A stretch of DNA of 64,000 bases from Whitmania pigra. Taxonomy: Eukaryota > Annelida > Clitellata > Hirudinida > Haemopidae. Shown here piece by piece: positions 38,767 through 51,934 of this stretch (position 1 is the stretch's first letter; every line of letters starts with the position of its first letter). Below the pieces are notes generated by a model that was not told where the DNA came from, did not search any database, and worked only from the letters and a program-made list of their open reading frames with translations. The translations under genes and the position numbers were made by a program. The stretch is taken from contig JAJTWR010000275.1 of assembly GCA_021613335.1 (NCBI GenBank), forward strand, positions 562,501 to 626,500, read 5' to 3'.

Positions 38767-40066
38767 ATGATCAACAAAAGTCAAAGTTCTGAGACAGATG
38801 ATTATATTTTGAGAAACGCTTCTAGCAGAACGATTAATTCGCTGCCGGGCCTGAAAATGGTACTATAAGAATCGATGAGTCGTTGGAATTATTCCTTGCT
38901 TTCGTTATGGGCATAGTATCTTTGGTCACTATTTTGTGCAACACAATGGTCTTCATATCTTTCAAAATGGAAAAGAAATTGAGGACCCTGACGAATTATT
39001 TTCTCCTGAGTTTAGCTTTTGCAGATTTAATGGTTGGGATGTTTTCAATACCATTTTTCGCTCAATACACCCTCTTTAACAAGTGGATTTTGGGTCCCAT
39101 AACGTGCAATCTATGGCTTTCAGAAGATTATACTGTATGTCAGGCGTCAACGCTCCACCTTTTGGCCATTTGTTTAGACCGATATTTTTCGGTAACCTGG
39201 CCCATCACTTACAGAATACATAGGACTTCAAAAAGAATTTTTTTCGCATTAGTTATTGCCTGGTTTGTGGCGATAATAATGACTGCACCGTGGATATGGT
39301 TGTGGCCCTTTATAGACACGTCAGAACATTCGCACGTGAAAGAATATATGTGCTACGTACCATTTTACAACGACAATCTTGTGTTCATTGTTGTAACAAA
39401 CCTGGCTTCGTTTTTTCTACCTGTGACGATCATGGCCGTACTCTACATGAAAATTTATCTAGTCACAAGAGTAAGAGATAAAACCTTTGAAAGACAATCG
39501 TTCGACAAACCGAGGGACAGCTCAGTCAAAAGTCTTGATTCATCTTCTGAGATGTTCTCCATTTATAGCTGGAAAACAGGTCCAAATCGTGCATCATCTT
39601 CAGACACATTGGCAAATGTCTCCATATCAAGTGATGGCGATCTTCAGAGCACCACTATCGACACCAAAAAGCTACACTCTAAAGCCGAGAACTTTATCAT
39701 CAATTACAAGAAGCAAGACAAAAAATCGGCAAAAACATTAACTGCTATTTTGATCGTCTTCATAATAACTTGGGCGCCCTATAGCGTCTGCAGTCTGATA
39801 AATTGTGCTTGCGGTGACTGCGTTAATAAAACGTATCCTGAAATATATCTGTCCGGTTAATATTTTTGTTTATAAACATTTTAAAATTTCAACATGAAAT
39901 CATAAATTTTAATTTAAAACGTTTATTTACAGGATATTTTCTCTGTTACTTCTGCAGCATGCTAAATCCACTCTGTTACGCTTTCTGCAACGAACATTTC
40001 AGAAAATGTTTTTCAAAAATAATGTTATTTTTATGGTGCAAAAATATTTCGATGACAAAAAAGTAA
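38767..40066 (+). CDS. Muscarinic-like class A GPCR, 2 exons, with an apparent frameshift near residue 26
   Basis: Seven-helix receptor closest in pattern to muscarinic acetylcholine receptors. The main frame runs 38838-39855 and is spliced (TCCG|GTTAAT to ACAG|GATATT) to 39933-40066. Landmarks: D3.32-Y3.33 in WLSEDY, CLDRYFSVTWPITYR, APWIWLW in TM4, LPVTIMAVLYMKIY in TM5, KKSAKTLTAILIVFIITWAP in TM6, GYFLCYF and NPLCYAFCNEHFRK in TM7 and helix 8. The third loop is short (about 90 aa, Ser-rich) compared with vertebrate M1-M5. The main frame lacks an upstream ATG before TM1. An ATG at 38767 in the adjacent frame encodes a plausible extracellular end (MINKSQSSETDDYILRNASS, with sequons) that runs to about 38850, implying one missing base, perhaps in CCGGG at 38845-38849. 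Confidence 0.85.
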
Positions 40067-40277
40067 CATTAAATTACTCAATGTAATTAGCAAACGGTGA
40101 TGTGCTTTTGGTGTCTACTTTTACTCGTAGTCATCTTATGTGGCAAAAACCGGCTGTTTGTTTATTAAACCTGATTTTCGGAAGGACATTTTCCTCTAGA
40201 CACTCATATATTTTTAAGCTTTTCGTGTTGATAAAACTCGGTTAAAACTGTTGCGCTGACACCCACTGAAAAAGAAC

Positions 40278-41245
40278 ATGCACCGGGCAAACTCTGGTAA
40301 GATACATTGAATTGTAAACTGCCTAAAACGGTTTCAGTTGTAAGCTTTTAACTGAATATTAAACATCTAATAAAGTTTTCGGTAGATTTGTAAGTAATGC
40401 GATGTGTTTTAATTTACTAAACTCAAAGTAATTTGAAGGTTACAATCAAAACTACGGCCCATCCTCAGCGTATTCCGGAGCAAAATTTGTAGAGGACGAG
40501 AATGATCAACTTGAGAATGATTTAAAGAATAAAGTCAGACAACTCAAGAAAGTATGACCCTTACTTCTTTACAAATTTTTGTGCTGTCGTTTATTAATTA
40601 AAATCGTTGTTAGGTCACCATTGACATTGGTCATGAAGTCAGGGAACAAAACAGGCTCCTCTCAGATCTGGTCAGTTCATTTTATGAGTGTTACAAATTT
40701 GAATTCAATGGCAAATGGACAATTTTGCTAACATTCGCTTCATGACTGTGCTGCAGAATTTGAATCATTAGTGATCTTTCACTTTTAGACTTTTTCAAAA
40801 CTTGTCTTGACTTTAAGCAACATGACCATTGAAGATTTGTATCTAATTAAGCATCAGTTAGCCTCTCGCTAAATTGTAAAGTCTCAGGAAAGCCATCATA
40901 TAGGTTTTTTTTATGCTGTTAGCATTATCTCAAGCTTGTAAGAAGTGTTGTGCATAGAAGATGACTATGAGAACCTCCTTTTCTCTTTTAAATTATCTTG
41001 TTATGCAATAGTTGTTAACTAACTGAACTATTAACTGACCATCCCAAAAGCGATTAACTACTATTCTCCTATTTTTTCTCATTAACCAGGATTCAGACTT
41101 CGACAAATCGACCGGCTTCCTCAAGTCCACAATGAACAGGGTTACCAGACTGGCACGTTCGGGGAACTTTTGCACCTACCTGTACTTGCTGTTGTTCGCT
41201 GCCTTCGTCTTCTTTGTCATCTGGATCATAACGAAGACGAGATAG
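40278..41245 (+). CDS. BET1: Bet1 Golgi/ER vesicle SNARE, 4 exons, 114 aa
   Basis: Tail-anchored Qc-SNARE of ER-to-Golgi transport. Exons 40278-40296, 40439-40551, 40614-40670, 41090-41245 join in phase to 114 codons (human 118). The N-terminus is short and Gly/Tyr/Ser-rich (SGYNQNYGPSSAYSG). The SNARE motif spans about residues 25-85 with ENDQLENDLKNKV, IDIGHEVREQNRLLSDLDSD and FDKSTGFLKSTMNRV. A single C-terminal membrane anchor follows (YLYLLLFAAFVFFVIWII), then TKTR. The DSDFD-STGFL block favours BET1 over BET1L (GS15). The gene starts about 210 bp downstream of the GPCR on the same strand. TAATAAAAAAA at about 41307 is the probable poly(A) site. Confidence 0.93.
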
Positions 41246-41926
41246 ATGGATTGTGATAACCTAACAACATCTTGTAATATTTAGCTGTTGTCTATTTGGC
41301 TTTGGTAATAAAAAAAAACTATGACAAATAGTCTCCATGGATTTTCACCTTTCTGAGATATCTACGCTCTAATGAATACGAGATGTGTGCATCAGTAAAG
41401 TTTAGCAGCTTATGGAATGGCAATGGTAAATCCTAGATAAACCCTAATAATTTGGACTGTCTGAATGTCTTCGGCGTCTTAGTAGAAAAATAATTCATAT
41501 TTATTTTAATTAGAAATTTAGTCTTTGGACATTATGTTTAGAGTGAACGCCCACTGGTGAGTGGACGAGAAAGAGTTCTAGCTAAAGATATTTATGAAAT
41601 GCATTGAATTATAAACCTCAAAAGAATTTTAAAAAATAATAATAATAATGAAAACAAACAAGAACGTACATACAATTAAAAAAAGGTTATTAGTTCATTA
41701 GTTAAAAATCATCATAAGCATTTTATTTTAAAAGCGCAATAAATTTTAAAAATGAAAAATATAAAGTTTTTGTAAATATATTACTAAATAGTAGCTCGAA
41801 GGTCTTTTGTCTGGGGTTCTCGTATTTCTAACGCGCCGTTTGTTTGCAGAGCGATCGGGTGTTTTGATTTATTGATTTGGTTTTGTTGAAATACCTTGGA
41901 TTTTTAAAAAAGATTCATTTATAAAA

Positions 41927-44900
41927 ATGGCCAAAAAACGTGCTCCTGATAGCTATCTCACCCCTGATAATTGTGATGTTGAAGAAGAACAGGAAGAGGT
42001 ACAATGATGATTTGACCATGCCTGCATACATTGTTACAAAATTTGCTTTTTGATTCACTACAATTTATCAGTTCAAAAATTTACACATTGTGTCAGCCAT
42101 AACTAGATTGATAAAATAATTCATTGTGATGATTATTACTTAACTAAGTATATGCTAGAAATTTTGCCTGGATTTTATACTTTATTCTCAATGCATTCAC
42201 TAATGGATCTTGTTTGATGCAGCCTGGAAGCTTCAAAAGTGCAAGCGAGGATGTATTGCAGAAAAGAACTGTACTTAAAGCAAAGAGAAGACATCAGGTA
42301 ATCAGCCATATTACAAATTGTGTTTAAACACCTTACATCTCAAGCTGTAATTTTGAGTTTTCAAAAAATTTTCTTAAAATTTCACATTAAAGAGTGGTTA
42401 TTACAAGAAATCCAGTTAACATGGAAATTGGCTTTTTTAAAATTTTGCATTAAGTAACAAATCAAATCATACTTTTCCAGGGTGATTCTGAACGAGCAAA
42501 CAAGAATGCATTTGCTGGCTTTTCCTTCGGTTCTAGCACCAGTGACTCGGGCTTTCAATTGCCAAAGTTCAAGTTCGACTCAAAGACCGAATCTTCCTCG
42601 GAACAGAAGTCCGAATCCGAGACCAAAACCAACGGTTCTTCAGTTTCAGACTTGTCTTCCATGAGCTCATCAAAAGATACGGAAGCTTCTAAGAGTGAAG
42701 GGAAGGCCTCGTTCGGTTCTACCACCGCCGGCGAGGGAGCGTTCAAGGTTCCCGAAGGTTCCTCGTTCGCTTCTGCCGCTTCAAAGGACGAAGATTCGGA
42801 CAAAGAGTGAGTGTCGTACGTCTTTCACAAGACAGGATTTGATCGTGATGAATAATAATAGCTTATTAACATCTTAATTATGCAACTTATAACTTTATAC
42901 TAATGTAACTAATTATGAACTCAATTACATATGACATTTACCTAATACTTACCTTCTTCGCCTTCTCAGACACCAGAGCTATTTGAAGCAAATGAGGCAC
43001 CTGAACGAGAGCTTCTGCAAGTGGGTATCTGAGTGCATTTCGAACAACCCGGAGTGCATCCTTACGCCTTGCTTCGACGACTACACCAAGTACGTCGAGA
43101 AAATCGACAAGATCTACCCATGCGTGACTCCGACACAAGGTTGGTTTGTTGCCGTTACACCAAAGTTGTTATTTATAGTATCCTTTTGATCTAGGTTTTA
43201 GCCATTGGGTAATATTTTTAGCAGGATTAATTTAGTTAGGGTTAATAACCACTTAAAAACTATAATTGTTTAATAATTACATGATTAGTGATTTATGGTT
43301 GTGCTTTAAAATTAAAATATCACTGAATTGTTGTTGTTAAATGACGTTTTTGGTTTAATTAGTTTAATTTAATTTGATCAATTAATTTAGGAGCTCAAAA
43401 GAAGTCATCCACTGACTTGCCTGCATCATTTCCAAGCAAAGATGAAAAAGATGAGGAGCCCAAAAATACCAGCCAATCTGACGAATCCAAGAAGGATACG
43501 ATGCCTGTTTTTAGTTTCGTATCGTCAGAAAAATCCTCCATCAGTGTCCCAGCCTTCGGGGCCTTGGCTGACAAGAGCATCCCATCGGCCACTGCAGCCA
43601 ATCGGGAAGCTTCCCCTAAGAAGAAGGAGGAGTCTGCATTTGTTTTTGGCTCCACCTCGACCTCCTCGTCTTCTGGGTCGGCATTTCAACCCAAGTTCAG
43701 TTTCGGCAGCGCTGGAAACTTTTCCATCGGTACCGGTTCTGCCTTCCCGGGCTTCGGCCAGGGAATGTTCTCGAAGCCAGCAGGTGCCAATGTCAATGAG
43801 GGTACTTCGGATCAGACGGGAGCAGCAGGGGGTGAGTGCATTATTATTGTATCATCATTGTATTGTTATTGTATTAGTATTGCATCATCATTGTATTATT
43901 ATTGTATCATCATTGTATTGTTATTGTATCATCATTGTATTGTTATTGTATTTGTATTGTATCATCATTGTATTGTTATTGCATCATCATTGTATTATTA
44001 TTGTATCATCATTGCATTATTATTGTATCATCATTGTATTGTTATTGTATTAGTATTGTATCATCATTGTATTGTTATTGTATCATCATTGTATTGTTAT
44101 TGTATTAGTATTGTATCATCATTGTATTGTTATTGCATCATCATTGTATTATTATTGTATCATCATTGCATTATTATTGTATCATCATTGTATTGTTATT
44201 GTATTAGTATTGTATCATCATTGTATTGTTATTGCATCATCATTGTATTATTATTGTATCATCATTGTATTGTTATTGTATCATCATTGTATTGTTATTG
44301 TATTAGTATTGTATCATCATTGTATTGTTATTGCATCATCATTGTATTATTATTGTATCATCATTGCATTATTATTGTATCATCATTGTATTGTTATTGT
44401 ATTAGTATTGTATCATCATTGTATTGTTATTGCATCATCATTGTATTGTTATTACATCATCATTGTATTATTATTGTATCATCATTGTATTCATTGTTAT
44501 TATAATGAATGCTCACTTTCGTCATCTCTTTTCATCGATTTTAATGTTCATTCATTGCCCTAATTATCACGAATTAGACCAAGCTGTTTAATATTCACGA
44601 CAAACTTAAAGAGTACCTGCTAAGCATCTCGTTTTGCACAATCTAGGAGAGGACGACGACTACGAGCCCCCAAAAGCAGAGGTTGTGGAAAACAGTGAGA
44701 AAGATGCCTTTCACACAGTTCGCTGCAAGCTCTACTACAAGAAGGCCGATAAGTTCGAAGAGAGGGGCGTTGGTTTTCTCTACCTCAAGCCCAACGGAAC
44801 GAAGACGCAGCTTCTCGTGAGAACGGACACCTCCTTAGGTGAGTGAAAATCGTGCTTTGTGCTTTAAACGCAGTTAAGAGGAAGTCGATTTTTTGTTGGC

Positions 44901-45209
44901 CACCGAAAGCAATTAAGTTGCTCGAAGTTACGGTTAATTCTCCCGAGAAAACGTTTCGCATTAGAGATCGACAGTTCCTTAACTTAATTCCTAATTCCAG
45001 GCAACATCCTCCTCAACATCAACCTGGAAAAGGTCATGCCGGTGAGCAGGCAGGGCAAGAACAACGTGACCGTGATATGCGTTCCCAACCCTCAAATCGA
45101 GCCCAAGATGGACTCCAAAGTTCCCGTGCCCATGTTGATCAGGGTCAAGACGGAAGAAGACGCAGACAAACTCTACGAAGAGATAACCCGCTGCCAAGCC
45201 AAGATGTGA
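41927..45209 (+). CDS. NUP50: Nucleoporin Nup50, 7 exons, 494 aa
   Basis: Nuclear-basket nucleoporin that binds importin-alpha, helps release cargo, and contacts Ran. Exons 41927-41998, 42223-42297, 42481-42806, 42970-43139, 43391-43831, 44647-44838, 45001-45209 join in phase. The N-terminus MAKKRAPDSYLTPDN and VLQKRTVLKAKRRHQ form the importin-alpha binding region. FG elements are few (AGFSFGSS, FVFGSTS, FSFGSAG). NESFCKWVSECI and YVEKIDKIYP belong to the conserved middle helix region. A C-terminal Ran-binding domain begins EDAFHTVRCKLYY-like (KDAFHTVRCKLYYKKADKFE) and continues ERGVGFLYLKPNGTKTQLLV and NILLNINLEKVMPV. Intron 5 is filled by a 650-bp ATTGT-type tandem array. Length is close to human NUP50 (468). 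Confidence 0.93.
43838..44495 (+). repeat. Tandem array of ATTGTATCATC/ATTGTTATTGT in NUP50 intron 5
   Basis: About 650 bp made from two 15 to 18-bp modules (ATTGTATCATCATTGTATT and GTTATTGTATTAGTATTGTA) repeated with a longer period of about 110 bp. The long frames encoding repeated Tyr/Cys/Ile/Val across it are by-products. It begins almost at the splice donor at 43832. Confidence 0.93.
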
Positions 45210-46643
45210 AGACTCGACCTGTGCGATCGATGATTCTACGAAAGACTGTTTCAGCCGGCAAAGTCTTATTTTATGTATAAAAAAACTGTCTGGAACAAAG
45301 CTTGTTTTTGTTTGACGTTTCGGTTGTTTATTGCTCTGAAAATAGCTGACAGTGGTTATATTTGCTGCATCGTCGGTATTAGGAAGACTCAAATTTCGAC
45401 GCCAGTCAGTGTTGTTACCCGCACGACAATTGCCCCCAATGTATAATAATATCCACCCGGCAATCCTCAATACTTGCTTAGTCGTCTGCTTTTTCTCCCA
45501 CCCGACGACGAGTGGATCAATAACGCAAGCAGCCGCGGAACGACTGCCAAAGAGCTACTTAGAGGCGAATATCGATTTTATTGCAAGAAGAAAAAAATGC
45601 ATAGAAATTTTAGGATTTTATTTTATTTGTCAAATGTTTTCCATCGCACGATGACCTGGACTACTCGAGTCTCCGGAAATCGACCTAACAAATAACAACG
45701 ACAAAATGCTCCTGATATGGCGATCGGCGATGAGTCGACAAAGCAAGATGGCGGCGGCGATGACGTGGCAATGAATGTAAAACGCGAATGAAAACAATGC
45801 CTTAGAGATCGATGGCTTCTCGTTCGTCCTCCGGCTCAGTTTATCTGGAAAAAAAATGTTTGTAATGAAAGAAATGTTTGATTTTTTCACAGTGGAAAAA
45901 AATTACTAACTCAAGTAAATTATATACGTTTTCTAAGCAAAGTTATTTCAAGCATTTCAGAAGAAAATGCCCAGACGAAAGAAAGAGACCAAAATAGACC
46001 TAAAGCCGATCACAACAAAGAACTCGAAGGTATGCCTAACGAGTCGCGAATCTCTTCCACATTCCCGAAAGCAAGCACTGCATCGTAACTCAAGAAGAAA
46101 CCTTGGTGTAGAGACCTTGTAAGAATCAAAGTAAGAAAGACTTTTTTCCATTATTTAAGGGGTCGGCTATGCAAGTTAAGAAGATGTAGAGTCGATGATG
46201 ACTGATGACGATGTGCCTGAAAGAAACTGCCACAGAAGAATTTAGCCAAGGAGCATCACTTTAGTTGCAAGCGGAGAGAAGGAGAGAAAATTATGTGAAT
46301 TATCAGTGAGATCTGGCAAGTTTCATTATTGAAACAGGATTCAGTCGAGGCCCACAAGTACAACGCCCAGATAACTAACAGATCATTTTAGCTTATCTGT
46401 CCTAAACATCCAGATAAGCGCAGTTGAGATTATTCTAAAGCTATAAACCAAGAATCACGCTCCTAAAACATAAAAGTTGCCCGATATCAGGAAATAAGTA
46501 GTGATAACGCATAATAGTGACTGGGACCAATTACACGAAAGCCTAATCAGAAACTCTTAAATGGGCAAAAAAAAGAAAATATGGCAAAGATAAGAAATCC
46601 ATTAGCCATTGATACAAGTGAGTAAATCTAGCAATCAACTCAC
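45210..46643. other. Convergent intergenic region between NUP50 and profilin
   Basis: Both 3' UTRs should lie here. No recognisable exon on either strand. Short frames near 45352-45890 overlap one another and lack motifs. Confidence 0.45.
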
Positions 46644-48616
46644 TTAGTAACTGCTTTGAAGAAGGTAATCCCTTATTCGCTCGACCTGGAGACGACAGTT
46701 GCCCGGTTGTTGTCCGTCTTTGTATGTTCCAATGATAAGGCCTTAAAGTCAAAATAAAAGGATCATTAGTGACATTAAATGAATGTGAAATGAATGAATC
46801 TAAACAAACGAATGGATGATGTCAAAGTCGGCTGCTTAAAGAGTTTAAACCAGATATAAGATAAAACTTGATATGCAAACAAAGAACTTACAATAAACAC
46901 CCTGATCTATAATTTCATTTGAAAACGTTTACTTAAAATAAATTTAGCCTTTAGCCCCATCGACAAGACAAACAAGACAAACGCACGAGAAAATGGAGCC
47001 ACTGATAATCAATGCAGTAGCTGGCTTGTTTTCAGTTCATTACGTCAAAGCGTAAACATTCCCACGTTGTATCACGTCGATGAAGATCTCAAACAATCTC
47101 AAACGCTTTCGATACAACGAGAACAACCAAAGTACACTGGTAAGTGCAGAAGTTGTAATGAAGTTAATTGCTCGACCACAGATAATACCACTCGCAATTA
47201 AAACCACTAGAAAGTATGCCAACAGCAGCCAACAACCAACGAACATAAGCGGTGAGCTTGGCATCAGATTGCGGTCCAGATGTTGCAGATTATAAATGCA
47301 CCAATTTCCCGGTTTTAGAATAGCCTTTAGAATGCATTCTTTACATAGGCACTTACATGTACAAATTGAATGTATTTATTTACTTATTTACAACTTATTT
47401 ATTTGATAATATAGATAATAGTTGCACGACTGAAATGATTTGGACTTAAAATTGAATGTAAAACTTAACTCACATTTATTAGAGCGAGCAATGGAAACAC
47501 CAGTTGAGCCCTTCTTGCCCTGAATTTGGGAATCATCAGATTGGATGTACAGGTACTTGGCTCCGCCCAACAAGATTCCTGCGCCGCGGAGACCGTCCGG
47601 GTTGCGGAAGCCGGCAATAATGTTTTTAACTTCCGCCTGAGTCAGCTAAAAACAAAGAAATAAAAATATCCAGGTTATGCGGGAAATCAATTCCCTTTGT
47701 GATGCTAAAGACATCTAGTCTTTCAACAACGTTCAGTAAATTTGCACGTGTGCAGTGAAACACAATTTCGACAGGAATGTGTAAGAATATCCCTTAAGGG
47801 CATTCGAGCATAGGCGATTAGTAATTCAATGGTTTAATTTGCATCATCAAGGGTTGGACTGGTCTAGTTAGCTATTAAATTCTATTAGGTATGCATAACT
47901 AGCTTCTGAGCAAAGTCTTGTGCAAACATTTGTAGGGAACTTCATTGTCGTTTTGTCTCGTGTGATGTGTTACCATTACCAAAGTTGAATTTCAATCAGT
48001 CAGAACAATTGCAAATAATTCTCAAATGTGCTGACTGCTGGAAGCAAAGTCAAAAGAAGATAATTGATGCAATTAACGCAGCAAATTTGAGAACAATGCA
48101 ATCTCTTGTTCCTTGTTTCATCGTGTCCTCATCACACAGCCTTGAGAATCAGAGGACAAATCTTTTGTCTTAACCTCTGCTTATGGAAATTTCCACACAT
48201 TCCACTTTGTTATGACTGATTTAACTTTGTTCCCAAACATAAAATATTCTGATAATTTTCTACATAGAGTAGACTTTGGAGTTTTAGACAAATTGCTTTC
48301 TCAGCCGTCCAGATAAGAATGTTAAATATGCATCAAATAACTCGTCAGTTAGAAATATTTAATATCTGCATACTATTTAATATTCGCAATAATTTCAATA
48401 ATAGAAGTTTTGAAAAATTACTTTACCTAGTCTACTTATACCGTTCTGGATCCTTCCAGAATATTCTCACGCAACAACAAGTAACAACATCTAAGCTTAA
48501 CTTACGTTGAAGTCAGCACTCTTCGTCCACACTGCTCCGTCGTCGATGCCGCAAACTGCTGCCATGTCGACGAATCCCGTCTGGAGGAGACTGTCCCTGT
48601 AAGAATCCCAGCTCAT
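46644..48616 (-). CDS. Profilin, 3 exons, 126 aa
   Basis: Actin-monomer and polyproline binding protein of the cytosol. Exons 48506-48616, 47474-47645, 46644-46741 join in phase to 126 codons, the usual size. It begins with the family's MSW-x-x-Y start (MSWDSYRDSLLQTG), continues AVCGIDDGAVWTKSADFNLT, then FRNPDGLRGAGILLGGAKY and KKGSTGVSIARSN, and ends in the conserved C-terminal helix (CLIIGTYKDGQQPGNC, then VERIRDYLLQSSY). Both introns sit in positions common in animal profilins. The Trp3, Tyr6 and C-terminal Tyr that stack on polyproline are present. Confidence 0.95.
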
Positions 48617-51600
48617 TTTTCTAGATGTTTCCGGAAGGCACGTTGCGTCGAGTTCTGTCTGAAACTTGTTCTTCCTCGGGAAAAGGAAAAGATCTCCAAA
48701 ATAATCTTGCTGGACAAACGTCCGTACGTTCTCAACTTATCGAACACTGGGACTAGACAGATATCCTTCGAAGGAACAAAAGCTTCTCAGGATAGAAGAG
48801 CGTTCAACAACGATGAACCGACAAGGGGCAGGCTAGGTACTTATGAAGGGGGGCATGCCTTATAGCTATTCGAGCTGTGCACGCTTGGCCTACATCGCTG
48901 CAACCGCTTCGTCCGCTCACCGACTTCATCATCTCTCTTTTTTTTATCATGCCGTACATCCTTCTGTGTGTCTTTCTTTCTCTCATTATTTCTTTCTTTC
49001 TTTCTCTATGTATTTCTCAATCGTTAATTTTCATCTACTTCCAAAAACGCTGTTTTTTTTATCTTCTTTTCCAGCGGTGATAACGCCGCTTTTATTTTTA
49101 TTTAATTTTCTTTTTTAGTTTTTGTGGGTGCGTTTTGTTTTCCTGCAAATCGTGCAGCACGAAATATTCCGCGATTTTCGCCCTATTTGTTTATTCATCA
49201 TTACCTCTCTCTTTCCAAAAACGGATCGATCTCGTCCGATTTCTCATCCGGATTCGCCACCATCATTTTCTTTGCTGTTGCACTGTGAATGTTATCTCAC
49301 CATCTCTCGCGAAATCATGTGATGGTAATGATTATTAAGATGATGATTCCGGACGTGGAGAATTAATGGTAATGACTTAATGTTTTTAACAACTTAAGTT
49401 AAAAAGGGGGAATATAATTACCTTGCGATTTGATAAGTGGTTCGTTGCAAATTAAGATGACAAATTGTCGTTTGGATAGCCACGTGAGTAGCGGATTGAG
49501 AAGTACGTGACGGATGCTAATCAATCAATTGTGAAGATAACGCCAATAGAAATGAAGATGCCTATGTGCGAGGAATGTGCGCACAACGGACCATTCATGA
49601 CGTCTGATGAATCACCGATGATGACGACGACGACGATGATGATTCGGACAATGTGATTCAGACGCTGGTAATTCGGTTTGGAAAAGTTTTATTCATAGAC
49701 AATTTCCCTCGACGTGAGATTCCTTTGGAGACAGCAATGACGCACGCACATGCTGCGAACGAAGCGATGACGTGCCATCATTAACATTTCAATCGATGCA
49801 TTGTTATCATAATTCATAATTCATTATCATAAATATTACTATAATCGTTGCATTAGCATTTCCATTGTCAACGACCGGGGGCGATCAAAACGGATTTGTG
49901 CCACGAACTGTACCAAATGCAATCTGACTCATCGATAATACTTTATCCTTAATCTCGACATTAATGAATAATGGTAGGATTATTATTGCAGAAATCGATA
50001 ACTGCGGATGTTATGATGATGATGTTGATCCTGATGATGATACGAGAGTTTGCAGTATGCCTGTAGACGTGTTTACACGGTATAGCTGCTTCCCAGAAGA
50101 GCCAGCTGGCATAGCTTGATTCATTTATTGATGTTGTGCGAGATAATACGGATGGGGAAACAAAGGAGAATGCAAGTCCAAATCATTTCAGTTATGCAAA
50201 CTGACTATAATCAACTAACTAAATAAATAAATAAGTAATCAAATAAAGAAAGAAATAAATAAATAAAGGAGAATGCAGATGTAGAAACATCGATGTTCGA
50301 ATAAACTTGTTATCGTTAAATAGCGAGCAGTTAGCGGTGATGGTTTGTTTACTGTTAGTCGGCCAAAATAGTCTTAATTGCTATGCTTTTGACCTATGTA
50401 CCGTTCGAAATTGAAATCTTTGATGATATCCGTTGAGGATATTCATTCCCGTACTCACTCACTCACTCATTCATTCACGCTTAGAAAGTTCCCTTTCATT
50501 TCGATTAATTAATTGCCCTGGGTGGTGAGTAACGCGCACTCGACTGCATGGGTAGACAAAGAGCGATGGTTGAGTTTGGATGTTTGAATTTTGAAATTTC
50601 ATAAATCATTCTCGAATCACTTCTGACCCCTGCGTCACGGAGCCGTGAATCATTCTCCAGACCGGGATGAGACATCCGCGTTATGATAGCGATGTCGAAA
50701 AAAAAGGACACGTGGTAAAAGAAAAAGGGCAGTTGTAAATATTAATATTAATGTAATATACTATTAGTTATTTCCATGTTATAAACTAATGCAGCAGTAA
50801 CATAAACACCAATGATTCCTTGCTATTATATTAATATAATCTATCATTAGTTATTTCCCTGTAGTTTATAAACTAATGCAGCGCTAACATAAACACCGGT
50901 GATGCCTTGCTATTAATGAGTTGAAATAAGCAGCCACTTTAATGGCTGAATCGTCTGACTAAGTGACTAAGATCGGTTATAATTCCAGACAGACAGATGG
51001 GCGAATGGTCGAAATTACCGAGAAATTAAATTCCATTTGCTGGCCGATACGACCGAGATAAATCTCTCACTGGTTGTAATTTCATAGCAAATGTTTTCGA
51101 ATCGCTGCTTTGGTAATAAGCAAATAAAAATCTTTTTATTTTTAATTTTCAGATATTGAAAATAAATATTTTGATTGACAGCGCAGGCGACAAGCTTGGA
51201 TAAGATAAACGTATGTTATGTCTAGGATAATAAAAAGAAACTTTGCGTTTTAAGAAGCTTTAAGAGTCTTCTTATTTTGCGATTGTTCTGAACAGTTCAG
51301 TCTTGTTTCTCCAGACGTCTCGTCTGGAACATCAGACTTGTCAAAAGATTGACGATGCCAGCGAGAAACCATCCAATCACCTACATCTGCCAAAGATAGC
51401 CGATTTTCTCTGCATTCCCTAACTTAGTATAATTCTCAAACTAGGTCCAGTATGTGCCACTAATCAGTAGCTCACGAAATGAACACGCTTAACAACGTTG
51501 TGCTAACATACACCTTCACTAGGTTCGTTGCTTTATCGTTATATTCTACTTCCTCTGTCTACTACCCTAGATGTGGTCTTGTAGTAAGTAATTTTTTGGC

Positions 51601-51934
51601 TTTTTATGGTCAGGCCGATGTTTCTGTCTTTCATTTGCCGTGTCGAGAGGCAAAATATTCGGCAAGGTTTATTTGAATGATTGAAATAAACCGCTAAAAG
51701 GTGATTTATAGAAACTACGGTGATTACGTAAAAACACCACAGTTAATATAATAACTTAATAGTACGTCAGCATCATGCAAAACAATTTAACAACTCAAAA
51801 ACCTATTATGTACATATATAATAATATATATTATATACTATATACATTATATATATATATATATAATCAAGCCTACCATAAAAAAACAATGCATGTTAGA
51901 CAATAAAGATTATTATTTCAAAGTTCATTCCAGT
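48617..51934. other. Intergenic region upstream of profilin; no gene recognised
   Basis: About 3.3 kb. It holds a pyrimidine-rich stretch (48930-49110), ATG/GAC microsatellites (about 49610-49640), a near-duplicate pair (about 50757-50830 and 50829-50910, each with ATTAGTTATTTCC and AACTAATGCAGC) and an AT dinucleotide run (51815-51865). Short frames have no motifs. Confidence 0.5.

Noticed and set aside
43842..44563. Frames with repeated Tyr-Cys-Ile-Val
   Set aside because: They translate the intronic tandem array of NUP50. The exons on both sides splice in phase without it.
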